NCBI GenBank assembly: GCA_002347265.1
Contig: DDYB01000017.1
Coordinates: 111,078-175,077 of the forward strand
DNA from: Desulfobacteraceae bacterium UBA2245
GTDB taxonomy: Bacteria; Desulfobacterota; Desulfobacteria; Desulfobacterales; UBA2245
Length of the DNA: 64,000 nucleotides
Reading direction: 5' to 3'
The stretch's first letter is position 1, and every line of letters starts with the position of its first letter. A program made the translations under genes and the position numbers. The notes beneath the pieces are model-generated. The model made no database searches. It worked only from the letters and a program-made list of their open reading frames with translations, and had not been told where the DNA came from. Shown one piece after another: positions 26,963 through 36,807 of this stretch.

Positions 26963-27844
26963 TTATTCTATATTCTGAACCTGCTCACGGATCTTTTCAA
27001 GTTCGGTTTTGACCGCCACGATGATATGAGAAATCGGCGCACTGCCGGCTTTGGCGCCCATCGTGTTGAATTCCCGGTTAAATTCCTGAAGCAGAAAATT
27101 GAGTTTCCGGCCCGAGGGCTCGGCAGCGTCAACGATCCGGCGGAACTGCTCAATATGGCTTCGGGTTCTGACGATTTCCTCCGAAATATCGCTTCGGTCC
27201 GCCAGGAAAGCGGCCTCCTGCGCGATCCGCCCGGGATCGATTTCCACCAGTCCGCTGGTCAGCGCTGAGATGCGTTCTTGAAGCCGATGCTGATACCCTG
27301 CGGCAAGACCGGCGGCGGCGGCTTCAACGGCATCCGTACTCGATTCGATAAAATCCATTCTCTTCCGAAAATCCTCGGCCAGAAAGGCGCCCTCCCGGGC
27401 ACGCATCTCATCGTGAGCGTTCAGAGCATCTTCGAGGCAGTCCCGGAAAAGCTCCCAGGCCGACTCGATATCCCGGTCCGCCTCTCTCGGCCGGATCACC
27501 CCTTCGGCCGAAGCGATCATGTTCAGCGGCACATCCGCTTTCAGATTCAGATCTTCCTGAAGCTCCACCAGTGCCTGATGAAAAGCCCTGGCCACGGAAA
27601 AATCAACTGTAAAACCGAAGGACTCCGGCGCCTGATCTTCAACCTGGAATCGAATCTCCAGCCGTCCCCGGGTCATGTGCTCGGATGCCAGAGCCTTGAT
27701 CTTTTCCTCCAGCGGAAGGTAGTTTTGCGGAATCCGCAGAACCACATCCAGGCTTTTGCCGTTATAGGATCGGATTTCCACCCGGCAACCCATGGGGCCG
27801 GCGGTCTTTTCGGCGCGTGCAAAACCGGTCATGCTCTTGATCAT
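26963..27844 (-). CDS. yicC: YicC-family endoribonuclease
   Basis: 293 residues. Seen: MIKSMTGFARAE, EIRSYNGKSLDVVLRIP, RGRLEIRFQV near the N-terminus, and the C-terminal catalytic-type region KLNFLLQEFNREFNTMGAKAG with SHIIVAVKTELEKIREQVQNIE. YicC proteins are Mn2+-dependent RNases that act on small RNAs. Its ATG overlaps the stop of the DUF4416 gene (ATGA), indicating coupled translation. Confidence 0.93.
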   Translation of the reverse strand: MIKSMTGFARAEKTAGPMGCRVEIRSYNGKSLDVVLRIPQNYLPLEEKIKALASEHMTRGRLEIRFQVEDQAPESFGFTVDFSVARAFHQALVELQEDLNLKADVPLNMIASAEGVIRPREADRDIESAWELFRDCLEDALNAHDEMRAREGAFLAEDFRKRMDFIESSTDAVEAAAAGLAAGYQHRLQERISALTSGLVEIDPGRIAQEAAFLADRSDISEEIVRTRSHIEQFRRIVDAAEPSGRKLNFLLQEFNREFNTMGAKAGSAPISHIIVAVKTELEKIREQVQNIE

Positions 27845-28410
27845 GATATGTTCCCGGTCGCCGGGGCATTTTCGTTTTCAACGCTCCGACGTCTATTATC
27901 CACGGTGTATTTGTCGCGGGCCCGCCTGAGAAATGCCTGAATATCTTCGGCGGCATAATCCGGATACGTCCAGGGCAGCGGTTGAAAAGCGCCTTTGGCG
28001 TAAGTAAGCGTCAGGTCCGCATAAATTCCTTTTCCAAGATAAATCCGATGTGAAAAGTTTTTCCCGGTCGCCAGAACAAACCGTTCATAAAGCAGATAGC
28101 CCGGATCGATATTCACCCTTCTCAGGGAACTTTCGGCAAAGCGGCCTTCCACCTCGTTGGTGAGCAGTTTGATGTCCGCCAGATCGGTCTGCTCGATCAA
28201 ACGGGAAAAGCTTGCCATCCTTCTGAAAAGCGGTGATCCCATCTCCGCCTCGTAATACCGGGTATACTCAAAGGCAAGCCAGGCGCTGATCAGGTCCGCC
28301 CGGCCGTAATTCCGCTCCAGCAGGCCAAGAACCCGGCCGAAAAGCTCCCTGCGCGCCGTCAGAATGCTGACGACCAGCTTGGCCGGCCTGGCCGGCTGAA
28401 CAACGCTCAT
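27841..28410 (-). CDS. DUF4416 family protein
   Basis: 189 residues beginning MSVVQPARPAKLVVSILTA. It resembles the DUF4416 family: the segments YYEAEMGSPLFRRMASF, NIDPGYLLYERFVLATGKNFSHRIYLGKGIYADL (shown here only as YERFVLATGKNFSHRIY) and PLPWTYPDYA are the conserved core. Its function is unknown; it is restricted mainly to anaerobic Desulfobacterota and relatives, usually next to yicC. The reading frame continues upstream to 28566, but ATG 28410 is where family similarity begins. Confidence 0.85.
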   Translation of the reverse strand: MSVVQPARPAKLVVSILTARRELFGRVLGLLERNYGRADLISAWLAFEYTRYYEAEMGSPLFRRMASFSRLIEQTDLADIKLLTNEVEGRFAESSLRRVNIDPGYLLYERFVLATGKNFSHRIYLGKGIYADLTLTYAKGAFQPLPWTYPDYAAEDIQAFLRRARDKYTVDNRRRSVENENAPATGNIS

Positions 28411-28432
28411 TGCTGGATTATCACTTTTATGA

Positions 28433-28624
28433 TCAAGGCTTTCCGTTTCCACAAAAGTCCAGGGATTTTGCTTCCTCCACCAGCATGACCGGAATGCCGT
28501 TCCTGATTTCATAGCGCAACCGGCAGGCCGGACAGACCAGGGCATCCCCGGATCCGGTCGAATCAACCGGCCCCTTGCACTTCGGACATGCCAGAATTTC
28601 CAGCAGTTCCTTGCGTATTCCCAT
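28433..28624 (-). CDS. Trm112-family small zinc protein
   Basis: 63 residues: MGIRKELLEILACPKCKGPV, then VCPACRLRYEIRNGIPVML. Two CxxC pairs form a zinc site. In eukaryotes and archaea Trm112 activates methyltransferases; the bacterial (UPF0434/YcaR) members are small stand-alone proteins, often near lpx genes. GGAG lies 9 bases before ATG 28624. The in-frame extension to 28873 is not conserved. The 238 bases upstream hold no gene I can see. Confidence 0.88.
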   Translation of the reverse strand: MGIRKELLEILACPKCKGPVDSTGSGDALVCPACRLRYEIRNGIPVMLVEEAKSLDFCGNGKP

Positions 28625-28862
28625 TTTTTCAGGCTCCCGTATCATCCTTGCGGGTTTCAAATCTCCCGGCAGAGAGCACGAATTTCCCGCGCTTCCCCGA
28701 GCTTTCCCCGGTCCGGGTATTAACACAGGAACGGAGGCGGAATCAAGCCATGAGATGTCAAAGGGCCGGGGAAACCGAATCTCGTCATTTTGCATGAATT
28801 CCGATTTTAGAAAAACCGCCTTGCAAAGCAAGGCTTTCCAGCGGTTCAAGCCTGCCTGAAAA

Positions 28863-29837
28863 TTATGGAGCACCGATATCCGGCGGCAGTTTCAATTTCC
28901 GGCGCGCCCGTTCGGGGATGCCCTTGATGCGCCATCTGCGATGAATCCACAGCCAGTTGTCCGGGGCGGCCCGAATATGCTTTTCGATGATCCGGTTGAA
29001 AAGCGCCGTGTTCTCCTCGATATCCCGGCTCACGTCCCCGGTCCGGATCAGTTCAACCGGAGGTTCGAACACGGTGAGATAGCGACCGTCGGGCTGCCGG
29101 GTATTGAACGCCGGCAGGACCGCAGCCCCGTAGCGCAGGGCGAACATGGCCATCCCCTTGTTGGTGCAGACGATTCGTCCGAAAAACGGAACATACACGC
29201 CCTCGTACCAGGAGGCGTTCTGATCCAGCAGAATTCCCACCACCTGATTCTCGTTTAACAGCCGGGAGACAACCGCCGCGCTGTTGCTTTTGTTAACCAC
29301 TGTGTTGCCCGAAAGACCGCGGATTTCCCGCATCACACGATCCATGGGCTCAAAATCAAGAACCCGGGCCATGACATGAAACGGCGTCCCGAATTTAAAA
29401 GAAAAGGACAGGGCCATCAACTCCCAGTTTCCCAGATGGCCGGTTAGAAACAGAATGCCCTTTCCTCTGGACAGGGCCTGGTCATAGTGCTCCTGGCCCG
29501 AAAAGATCATATAGTCGTCCACATTGTCGGGGGTGAGCTTGAGCAGGGCGGGAATTTCCAGAGCGGTCCGTGCCAGCTGAACGAAATTGGCCTTTGCCGT
29601 ACTCCGGATTTCCTTCGGACTCATCTGACTTCCCATGGCCAGGGTCAGATTCTCCAGGGCGATGCGGCGGTGGCGCCGGTCCACCGCATACCACAGTCTG
29701 CCGATGGGAAATGCGGCTGCGCCGAGAAGCTTTCTCGGAATGCGGGAAAGCATTCTCAGCAGGCATCGAATCAGGCGATACGATGCCTGTCGTCCTGTTT
29801 TCCGAAGGGTCATGAGTCTGTATTTCTCCGCATTCAA
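28863..29837 (-). CDS. LpxL/HtrB-type lipid A acyltransferase
   Basis: 324-residue membrane-anchored acyltransferase. The catalytic HX4E motif is HLGNWE (about 134-139). Downstream features include GILLDQNASWYEGVYVPFFGRIVCTNKGMAMFALR and DNWLWIHRRWR, typical of Kdo-dependent lauroyl/myristoyl transferases that acylate the lipid A core at the inner membrane. The N-terminus is basic with an amphipathic helix (about 15-40). It lies with lpxK, waaA and lptFG, as expected for LPS synthesis. Confidence 0.88.
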   Translation of the reverse strand: MNAEKYRLMTLRKTGRQASYRLIRCLLRMLSRIPRKLLGAAAFPIGRLWYAVDRRHRRIALENLTLAMGSQMSPKEIRSTAKANFVQLARTALEIPALLKLTPDNVDDYMIFSGQEHYDQALSRGKGILFLTGHLGNWELMALSFSFKFGTPFHVMARVLDFEPMDRVMREIRGLSGNTVVNKSNSAAVVSRLLNENQVVGILLDQNASWYEGVYVPFFGRIVCTNKGMAMFALRYGAAVLPAFNTRQPDGRYLTVFEPPVELIRTGDVSRDIEENTALFNRIIEKHIRAAPDNWLWIHRRWRIKGIPERARRKLKLPPDIGAP

Positions 29838-29900
29838 TCCTGTTTCAGATGTTTTGAGCCGCCCGCTATCCCGTCAATCGGCGCTTTTTTCAACCCCCGC

Positions 29901-31046
29901 TCAACCGATGGGGTCAAGGTTCAAAAGCGATTCATATACTTTCAGCGTTTCCCCGCACATGGTCTCTACGGTAAAGCGCTGTTGCACCCAATTTCGCGCC
30001 GCTTGGGCATATTTTTCCCGAAGGGCGCTGCTGGACAGAAGCTCACCCAGAGCCACGGCCAGGCTTTGCGGATCACCGGGAGTAAACAGGCGGCCGGTTT
30101 CGCCGTCCAGAACGGTTTCCAGGCTCCCGCCGTGCGCCGAAGCGATCACGGGTCTTCCCATGGCCTGGGCTTCGACGGCAATACGGCCAAAGGCCTCGGC
30201 TTCTCCGGAAGTGGCGGATACCACCACGTCGGCCACAAGATAGGCCGCCGGCATATCTTCGCAGTGTCCGGCCAGCCGCACCCGGTTTTCAAGCCCGAGC
30301 CGCTTGATCAGGGAGCGGAGCTCGGCCGCATAAGAAGGATTTTCAGCATCCCCGACGCACACGGCGGTCCAGGGAAGCGACCGGACCTCTGCCAGGGCCT
30401 TGAAAAACACATCATGCCCCTTGAGCCGTGTCAGACGACCGGGCAGCATCACCACCGGTCCTGAATCCGCGTCCAGATTCCAGCTTTCGCGCAATGAAGC
30501 GACACGCTCCGGATTCACGACCCCGGGGCTGAATTCGGTCTCGTCCACCCCCCGGAATATCCGGATGATCCGCTCCTGCGGCACGCGGTAACACTGCCGG
30601 ATATGATCGGCCACGGCGGTCGAAATCGCAATCACCTTCTGGCCGCGGGTCATTACCGCGCTGTAGGCATTGACCGAATAAAATCCGTGGAACGTGGTCA
30701 CCAGCTTCGGCCGCAACTTTTCGGGAAGACTCTTCCAGGCAAGGTACCCGATCCACGCCGGAAGCCTGGACCTCAGGTGCAGAATATCGACCTTTTCTTG
30801 AACCAGCAGCCGCCGAAGCGGCAGGATGTATTTCAAACATACCGGGGTTTTCCTGCCCACCTGCCAGGCAAAATGCTCGCTGCCCTCTTCCTGAAGCCTT
30901 TCAACCAGTCTGCCTCCGGCTGAGATCACGATGGACCGGTGACCATGACGGCGGAGATAACGGCCCACCTCCAGGGCGCCGCGCTCCACGCCGCCGCTTT
31001 CAAGTTCCGGAAGCATCTGAACTACGGTAATCGCTCGGGCCACCAT
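29901..31046 (-). CDS. GT4-family glycosyltransferase (LPS core type)
   Basis: About 381 residues with a GT-B fold. N-terminal domain: MLPELESGGVERGALEVGRYL. C-terminal donor domain: VMLPGRLTRLKGHDVFFKAL, VVVSATSGEAEAFGRIAVEAQAMGRPVIAS and the acidic EAFG..AVEA motif of GT4. It probably adds a sugar to the LPS core, given its location next to waaA, lpxK and an ELM1-like transferase; the donor is unknown. ATG 31046 is chosen (AGGAG 11 bases upstream); it overlaps the end of the upstream gene. Confidence 0.88.
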   Translation of the reverse strand: MVARAITVVQMLPELESGGVERGALEVGRYLRRHGHRSIVISAGGRLVERLQEEGSEHFAWQVGRKTPVCLKYILPLRRLLVQEKVDILHLRSRLPAWIGYLAWKSLPEKLRPKLVTTFHGFYSVNAYSAVMTRGQKVIAISTAVADHIRQCYRVPQERIIRIFRGVDETEFSPGVVNPERVASLRESWNLDADSGPVVMLPGRLTRLKGHDVFFKALAEVRSLPWTAVCVGDAENPSYAAELRSLIKRLGLENRVRLAGHCEDMPAAYLVADVVVSATSGEAEAFGRIAVEAQAMGRPVIASAHGGSLETVLDGETGRLFTPGDPQSLAVALGELLSSSALREKYAQAARNWVQQRFTVETMCGETLKVYESLLNLDPIG

Positions 31047-31975
31047 CTTCTCAATATCTCCTGGGCGCATCGGGAAGCCTCATCCAGCGGCGCCGGATTG
31101 AATTCATCCGCGCCGGATCGCCACATCTCATAAGACATCGCATACCGGTTTTCAATGAGAAATTCCAGGCTGGTCTGGAATTTGTTGCGCTTTTTCTTCC
31201 ACAGGACCGGCAGGATTCCCACCCGGCATCCGGCGCTGACCGCCTCATAGATCATGGACATGCTGTCCGCGGTCACCCAGACCCGCCAGGTCTGCGCATA
31301 CCGGTCTTCGAGCCATCCCAGATGAGTGTCCTCGGATTTAAAAAAAGAAACCGCAGGGTTCTCTTCGGCCAGCTGCGTCAACATGACCAGCATGTCGGCA
31401 GGCGTGCGCGGCGAGGAGGTAATCGTCCAGTGAATCAGGGGGTCCGCCGCCAGAATGGAGCAAATCTGATCCATGGTGGTTTGAGAAGACCACCAGTGGC
31501 TTTTGGGGTCTCTGCCGCCGACCAGAATCAGGCCCTTTGCAAGATCCCGGACTTGTGGAGCGGGCCGTATGCAGGGCGGCCCGAGCGTCAAGAAAATATT
31601 GTCGGAACCTTCGGGCCGATCATGACGTGGAATCAGGCAAAGATCAAAACGCCTCAGAAAAAGCCGCTCCGGCGTCATGCAGGTCACAGCCCGCGCGCCG
31701 GTCTCCTCCTTGAGAAGCAGCATGGGAATGTGGGTGTATGATCCGGCGCCGATAATCAGATCCCCCGAAGACGGGACCCTTTTCAGGGGCCGTATTCGTC
31801 TCAGGCCGTAGCGAGCCCAGTTGCCCGCGGCCTGAAAAAAATTTCCCGGCTCAACGTTCCGAACCGTAACGGAAAGCGGTGTAAACCTTTCCAGTGCCTG
31901 CAAAACCGCACGGGTCTGTTTCTCGTGCCCCCGCCGGCCGTCAAAAAAGGCCGTCACATAAAGCGGATTGATCAT
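31022..31975 (-). CDS. ELM1/GtrOC1-family putative glycosyltransferase
   Basis: 317 residues. Conserved stretches of the mitochondrial-fission ELM1-like family are seen: DGRRGHEKQTRAVLQAL, IIGAGSYTHIPMLLLK, LILVGGRDPKSHWWSSQ, WVTADSMSMIYEAVSAGCRVGILPV. Bacterial members are linked to LPS synthesis. The reaction is not established. The gene shares its first base with the lpxK stop and overlaps the GT4 gene, so the three are tightly coupled. Confidence 0.85.
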   Translation of the reverse strand: MINPLYVTAFFDGRRGHEKQTRAVLQALERFTPLSVTVRNVEPGNFFQAAGNWARYGLRRIRPLKRVPSSGDLIIGAGSYTHIPMLLLKEETGARAVTCMTPERLFLRRFDLCLIPRHDRPEGSDNIFLTLGPPCIRPAPQVRDLAKGLILVGGRDPKSHWWSSQTTMDQICSILAADPLIHWTITSSPRTPADMLVMLTQLAEENPAVSFFKSEDTHLGWLEDRYAQTWRVWVTADSMSMIYEAVSAGCRVGILPVLWKKKRNKFQTSLEFLIENRYAMSYEMWRSGADEFNPAPLDEASRCAQEILRRWWPERLP

Positions 31976-33120
31976 CAGAATGCCTTTTCAGAATTTTTTA
32001 AACGGGTTTCAATCAACCGTACCAGGTCGCCCCGAGGATCCTCAAGTTCGATGTCGATTCCTATCACGGCAAGATCCAGGGACCACGATCGGCTGTTTCC
32101 GATGCGGGCCCAATCCTTTTCGGTGGTGGCGACAGCCTGGGCTCCGGCCCTGCGGGCCGCATCCATAATCGCCTGAAAATCCGAATCCCCGTAAGCATGA
32201 TGATCCGGAAAACCCAGGGTTCCGGTTAGGTTCGCTCCGCAGGCTCTGACCGCATCAAAAAAATCCGAGTTCTGCGCAATACCGGAAAATGCAAAAACCC
32301 GCAACCCGGTCAGGGAGCCTTCGGCCGGTAAAAATTGCAGCCGGCTCGTGTGCGTTCCTTTTGAAACCAGGGCGGTTTTCGGCCGGTGCGAAGACTTTAA
32401 AACCGGAATTCCGGGCAGATGTTCCCTGAGCAGCCTTTCCAGTGCAGCAGGAGGTCTGCGACCGCATCGAGTCAGAATGCAGACATCGGCACGCCTCAGG
32501 GCGGACAGGGGTTCCCGCAGCGCTCCCCGGGGAATCAGGCAGAAATTTCCGAAAGGTCGCCGGGAATCGATGAGAACGATATTCAGATCCCGCCGAATCC
32601 GAAGGTGCTGGAAAGCGTCATCCAGAACCAGGACATCGGGCGCAAATTCCGACACGGCGCGCATACCGGACGCCACACGGTCTCTGCCGGCCAGCACGGG
32701 TACGCCAAGGCGCATGGCCATCATGCAGGGCTCGTCTCCGGCCTGTTCGGGGCCCATCAACAAATTTTCCCCGTCGCTGACAATGCCTCCCCTCTTTTCC
32801 GCCTTGCCTTTGTATCCCCGGCTCAGCACGGCCGTACGATATCCCATTCGGAAAAGCAGATCGGCCAGATACAGGGTCATGGGGGTTTTCCCTGTCCCGC
32901 CGGCGGTGATGTTGCCCACGCTGATCACCTTGCAGGGCATCGAGTATGACGGAAAAATCCCCTGGCGGTAACATGCGGCCCGAAGCGCCATCGCGCCTCC
33001 ATAGACCGTGGACAAAGCCTTGAGCAGAAACCGGAAAGAAAACCACGGGCTGTGACCCGGATCATCGAAAATTTCCTGAGCCATTTCCCGAATTCGGTCG
33101 GCGTACTTCAATTGTGTCAT
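31975..33120 (-). CDS. lpxK: Tetraacyldisaccharide 4'-kinase
   Basis: 381-residue inner-membrane enzyme that phosphorylates the lipid A precursor at 4'. Seen: the P-loop VGNITAGGTGKTP (about 67-79), AVLSRGYKG, LVLDDAFQHLRIRRDLNIVLID (written in parts: VLDDAFQHLRIRRDL) and PRGALREP. There is a hydrophobic N-terminal segment for membrane association. It overlaps the waaA stop by four bases (ATGA). Confidence 0.94.
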   Translation of the reverse strand: MTQLKYADRIREMAQEIFDDPGHSPWFSFRFLLKALSTVYGGAMALRAACYRQGIFPSYSMPCKVISVGNITAGGTGKTPMTLYLADLLFRMGYRTAVLSRGYKGKAEKRGGIVSDGENLLMGPEQAGDEPCMMAMRLGVPVLAGRDRVASGMRAVSEFAPDVLVLDDAFQHLRIRRDLNIVLIDSRRPFGNFCLIPRGALREPLSALRRADVCILTRCGRRPPAALERLLREHLPGIPVLKSSHRPKTALVSKGTHTSRLQFLPAEGSLTGLRVFAFSGIAQNSDFFDAVRACGANLTGTLGFPDHHAYGDSDFQAIMDAARRAGAQAVATTEKDWARIGNSRSWSLDLAVIGIDIELEDPRGDLVRLIETRLKNSEKAF

Positions 33121-34424
33121 TCAGGTTTTCTCCGACCCGGTAAAAGTGTTTCGATCTCGCCTACAATGCTTTCAACCGCTCCCTGATTGGCGGAAAACAC
33201 GCTCAGGGCCCGCTCTCCCATGTCCCGGGCCAGAACGGAATCGGAAAGCAGACTTTCCGCAACCCGCTGAAAGGATTCGGCATCACGGACCTGCACAGCG
33301 CCTCCGGATTCAAGAAGATCCGTTGCAATCGCCAAAAAATCACTCATGTCCGGGCCGAACAGTACCGGTTTGGAAAATGCGGCCGGCTCCAGGGGGTTGT
33401 GCCCTCCCAGAGGCGCGAGGCTTCCTCCCACGAAAGCGATATCCGCTATGCTGTACAGCTTGGATAAGGCCCCGATCTGATCCACGATCATCACATCCAG
33501 ACGGACGGAGGATTTCAGATCGACCCGGCTCATGTAAACCGACGAAAGGCCCAGACCGGTACAAAGCCGTTCAACCGCCTCGGCCCGGTCCGGATCACGA
33601 GGCGCGAGAATCAGCATCAGGGTGGGAAATTTGCTCCGCAGTGCGATAAAGGCCTTGAGTAGAATGAACTCTTCTCCCTTGTGGGTGCTGCCGGCCACCA
33701 GAATCCGCTGATCAGCATCGATATGCAGAACTCTCCTCAGGGCCTGTCGCTGCGCATCGGAAATCACCGGTCCGGACCGGTCGAATTTAATATTTCCGGA
33801 AATCCTGAGTTTTTCAGGCAAAACCCCCAATTTTCTGAACCGGTCCGCATCGGCTTCGGATTGAACAAAAACAGCGGCAAACCGGTTGAACATAGGTCCG
33901 GCAAAAAAAGCGATCCGGCGATAGCCGCGAAATGAGCGTTTTGAAAGCCGGGCATTGATCAAAATTGCGGGAATGTCCAGTTTGCCAAGCCGAATCAGAA
34001 AATTCGGCCATACATCCGATTCCACGATCACCACAAGGCCGGGTGAAACCGCTCTCGCAACGCGGCGCACGGCAAACCCGAGATCATAGGGAAAAAAGAA
34101 AATTCCTCCCACCCGACCGGCCAGCCGCTGCCAGGCCACTTGAAAACCGGTCTGCGTGGAAGCGGAAAATACCACCCTGCTTTTTCCGAACCGCCGTCCA
34201 AGAGCCTCTGCCAGGGGAACCGCCGAAAGCACTTCTCCGACCGAAAGAGCGTGAACCCATACAGGGCCGTCTGCCAGGGACGATTTTCGGGGAATGAACT
34301 CCGAAAATCCCAACCGATGCAGAAAGGTTTCCCGGCGTTTTTTTGAAAACGCCAGAATCAGACCGATGACGGGCGCTGCAATCGTCAGGAGGGTATACAG
34401 AAGCAGATTATAGAAAAAGCTCAC
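33117..34424 (-). CDS. waaA: 3-deoxy-D-manno-octulosonic acid (Kdo) transferase
   Basis: 435 residues. An N-terminal membrane anchor (LLLYTLLTIAAPVIGLILAF) is followed by a GT-B fold with the catalytic Glu in HALSVGEVLSA (about 63), VESDVWPNFL, VAGSTHKGEE and GGHNPLEPAAFSKPVLFGP. It transfers Kdo from CMP-Kdo to lipid A at the cytoplasmic face of the inner membrane. It sits between lptG and lpxK. Confidence 0.95.
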   Translation of the reverse strand: MSFFYNLLLYTLLTIAAPVIGLILAFSKKRRETFLHRLGFSEFIPRKSSLADGPVWVHALSVGEVLSAVPLAEALGRRFGKSRVVFSASTQTGFQVAWQRLAGRVGGIFFFPYDLGFAVRRVARAVSPGLVVIVESDVWPNFLIRLGKLDIPAILINARLSKRSFRGYRRIAFFAGPMFNRFAAVFVQSEADADRFRKLGVLPEKLRISGNIKFDRSGPVISDAQRQALRRVLHIDADQRILVAGSTHKGEEFILLKAFIALRSKFPTLMLILAPRDPDRAEAVERLCTGLGLSSVYMSRVDLKSSVRLDVMIVDQIGALSKLYSIADIAFVGGSLAPLGGHNPLEPAAFSKPVLFGPDMSDFLAIATDLLESGGAVQVRDAESFQRVAESLLSDSVLARDMGERALSVFSANQGAVESIVGEIETLLPGRRKPE

Positions 34425-34446
34425 GTTTCAGATAGCCCTTGCCGTT

Positions 34447-35520
34447 TCAGTCGATGTGCAGGAGATTTATAACCGCCGCACACAAAAAAACGAAATTGGC
34501 CAGCCAGGCGGCCGCCAGGGGCGGCAGCATCTGCGCATATCCCAGAGAAAGGGAAAAGCTGTGCAAAACCCAGTATAAAAACGCCGTTGCAATCCCGCAA
34601 ATCACCGCTGCCGAAAGATGTTCCTTGAATCCTCTTTTCAGAGCCAGACCCGATCCGATCAGACACACCACCAGACAAACCACGGGAAAGGCCGCCTTTG
34701 CATGAAGATCCACCCGATAGATCGCCGCATCATACCCTTCGGTCTCTACCTTTTTGATATACTCCCTCAGCTCCAGGTATCCCATCTCTTCTGACCTTTT
34801 CACCGTGTAGCTCAGGTCATCCGGGGAAAAATCCAGGGTTTGCTCCATCTGATCATGCCAGGACACCTCAAAATTTTCATCGGTCGTCCAGCGCTGTAGC
34901 ATCACATCCTTCAGAAGCCAGCGGTTATTTTCAAACAACGCCTTTTTGGCGTCCAGCCGCCGGATGATTCTGAATGAATCGTCGAATTCGTAAACAGTCA
35001 GCCCGAAAAGCGCCCTGCCCTCCGGATGATAAACGGCAATGTGATTGATGCGACGGTTTCCCTTGAGCCAAATGTTTTTTTCCCTGGTTCGGGTAACGGT
35101 TTTTTTCCGCACCTCCTGAAGCCAGACCTCATTGGCTTTGCCCACAGTCATGGGAACAATGGCCTCAGACAGGCAAAACAGAAGCAAGCCCGATACCAGC
35201 CCCAGACCGATCAGGGGCTTTAACAGATAGATCGGACTCATGCCGCTGCTCTTTAAAGCAGTCAATTCGTTACGTTTGTTCATCAAGCCCAGGGACATGA
35301 TTACGGAAATCAGAATGCCCACCGGCATAACCTGGGCGATAATAAAAGGGAGTTTGTGAAGAAAAAAAATGGCTGCCCTGGAAAAGGAAAGGCCGACATT
35401 GAGAAAATCATCGATCTTTTCAAAAAAATCCACGGTCAGATAGATCCCCACCACCACGGCGAGAACAACGGCAAAAGTCCGCAGAATTTCCACGGTAATG
35501 TATCGATAGATTATCGGCAT
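34447..35520 (-). CDS. lptG: LPS export ABC transporter permease LptG
   Basis: 357 residues of the LptF/LptG (YjgP/YjgQ) family. N-terminal helices (MPIIYRYITVEILRTFAVV...), a periplasmic beta-jellyroll in the middle, and C-terminal helices (AAFPVVCLVVCLIGSGLAL). It moves LPS out of the inner membrane with LptF and the LptB ATPase. It starts at ATG 35520, overlapping the lptF stop; upstream in-frame codons to 35646 lie inside lptF. LptB is not in the window. Confidence 0.9.
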   Translation of the reverse strand: MPIIYRYITVEILRTFAVVLAVVVGIYLTVDFFEKIDDFLNVGLSFSRAAIFFLHKLPFIIAQVMPVGILISVIMSLGLMNKRNELTALKSSGMSPIYLLKPLIGLGLVSGLLLFCLSEAIVPMTVGKANEVWLQEVRKKTVTRTREKNIWLKGNRRINHIAVYHPEGRALFGLTVYEFDDSFRIIRRLDAKKALFENNRWLLKDVMLQRWTTDENFEVSWHDQMEQTLDFSPDDLSYTVKRSEEMGYLELREYIKKVETEGYDAAIYRVDLHAKAAFPVVCLVVCLIGSGLALKRGFKEHLSAAVICGIATAFLYWVLHSFSLSLGYAQMLPPLAAAWLANFVFLCAAVINLLHID

Positions 35521-36686
35521 CGCAACCACCTTTCCTTCAACCGTTTGATGCGGCCGATCATGCCGTCCATCTCGAAATAACGCTCTCTGGCCGATCGAAC
35601 CAGCAGAAACAGTCCGATGCCTCCCATCACCACATTGGGCGCCCACATGCCCACGGCCGGCGGGTAGATTCCGGCTTCCCCGAAAACCAAACCGGCGGAC
35701 AGCATCATATAATACAGCAGGAAAAAAAACAGGCCTAGTCCGATGCCCCAGAATTTTCGACGCATTCGCGAATGGATACCGAGGGGTATGGCCAACAGGC
35801 CGAGGGGAAAGCAGGCAAAGGGAAGGGAAAACTTCTTATGAAACTCCATGAGCGCCAGGTAATACCGGTCGTCTTTCTTCTGACGGGTCTCGATAAATTG
35901 CCGCAGCTCGGAAAGCGTCATTTCCTTTCTATGTTTGCCGCCTCCGGTTCCGGGAAGCATTCTTTCCAGTTCCAGACGCATGTCGTAGCTGTCGAAATCA
36001 ACGACGTCGACCGAGCGGGCCTTGATGTCCGTCCGGTTGATGCTGCCATCGAATAAACGGAGATGAAAGGTGTGAGTCTGCGCATCCGCCATGAATTGTC
36101 CACGGGGAGCGATCACCGTGGCGACCGTTTCGGGATTGCGCCGGTCTTCGATGAACACATCGATCAACAGTCTTTCCTTCAGATCGATGCGGTTGACATA
36201 GAGCATAACCCCTGAGAAATCATCCATGAAAGTGCGCTGTTTCAATCCGGCGTCCAGGCTGGAGCCGGCAGCCTGAACCAGCAGATTTCTGAACGCCAGC
36301 CGTCCCCATGGATGGGCGTAAATAGCCATGAAAGCGGTGAGAAGGCAACCGGCCAGGGCAAAAATCATCACCGGCGCCGCCAGCCGGTAAAGGCTCATGC
36401 CGCCGCCCTTGAGGGCAACGATCTCATTGTCGTTGGAAAGCCGCAGGAAGGTCAACAGCACGGCGATCATCACCGACATCGGAATCACGAATTCAAAGAA
36501 AAACGGCATGGAATAGAACAGCATCCGCGCCACATCCCATAGACCCACCTGATAATTGACGACCAGCTTGGTGATGTCCAGCAACCGGGTCATCAGAAAC
36601 ACGAAGGTAAAAAACGCCACATTGACGAAAAAGGGAGGAATCAGCTCGCGGATAATATATCGGTCGATAATGCCGTTAAATTTCAT
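35511..36686 (-). CDS. lptF: LPS export ABC transporter permease LptF
   Basis: About 391 residues of the same permease family as LptG, first in the leftward LPS run. The likely start is ATG 36686 (MKFNGIIDRYIIRELIPPFF); in-frame ATGs at 36704 and 36737 are possible and add unconserved residues. Helices at both ends flank a periplasmic domain (about 115-260). It forms the LptF-LptG pair that, with LptB, pumps LPS onto the Lpt bridge. Confidence 0.9.
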   Translation of the reverse strand: MKFNGIIDRYIIRELIPPFFVNVAFFTFVFLMTRLLDITKLVVNYQVGLWDVARMLFYSMPFFFEFVIPMSVMIAVLLTFLRLSNDNEIVALKGGGMSLYRLAAPVMIFALAGCLLTAFMAIYAHPWGRLAFRNLLVQAAGSSLDAGLKQRTFMDDFSGVMLYVNRIDLKERLLIDVFIEDRRNPETVATVIAPRGQFMADAQTHTFHLRLFDGSINRTDIKARSVDVVDFDSYDMRLELERMLPGTGGGKHRKEMTLSELRQFIETRQKKDDRYYLALMEFHKKFSLPFACFPLGLLAIPLGIHSRMRRKFWGIGLGLFFFLLYYMMLSAGLVFGEAGIYPPAVGMWAPNVVMGGIGLFLLVRSARERYFEMDGMIGRIKRLKERWLRCR

Positions 36687-36807
36687 AAAACCCGCATGAA
36701 TCATCGGAATGAAGGCCTGGTTTAACGCAAAAGTCATCCAAAAATATCATACTGAATCCGGGTGTATCGAAAAATGGGTTCACGAACACGGATCACCTTT
36801 GCATATA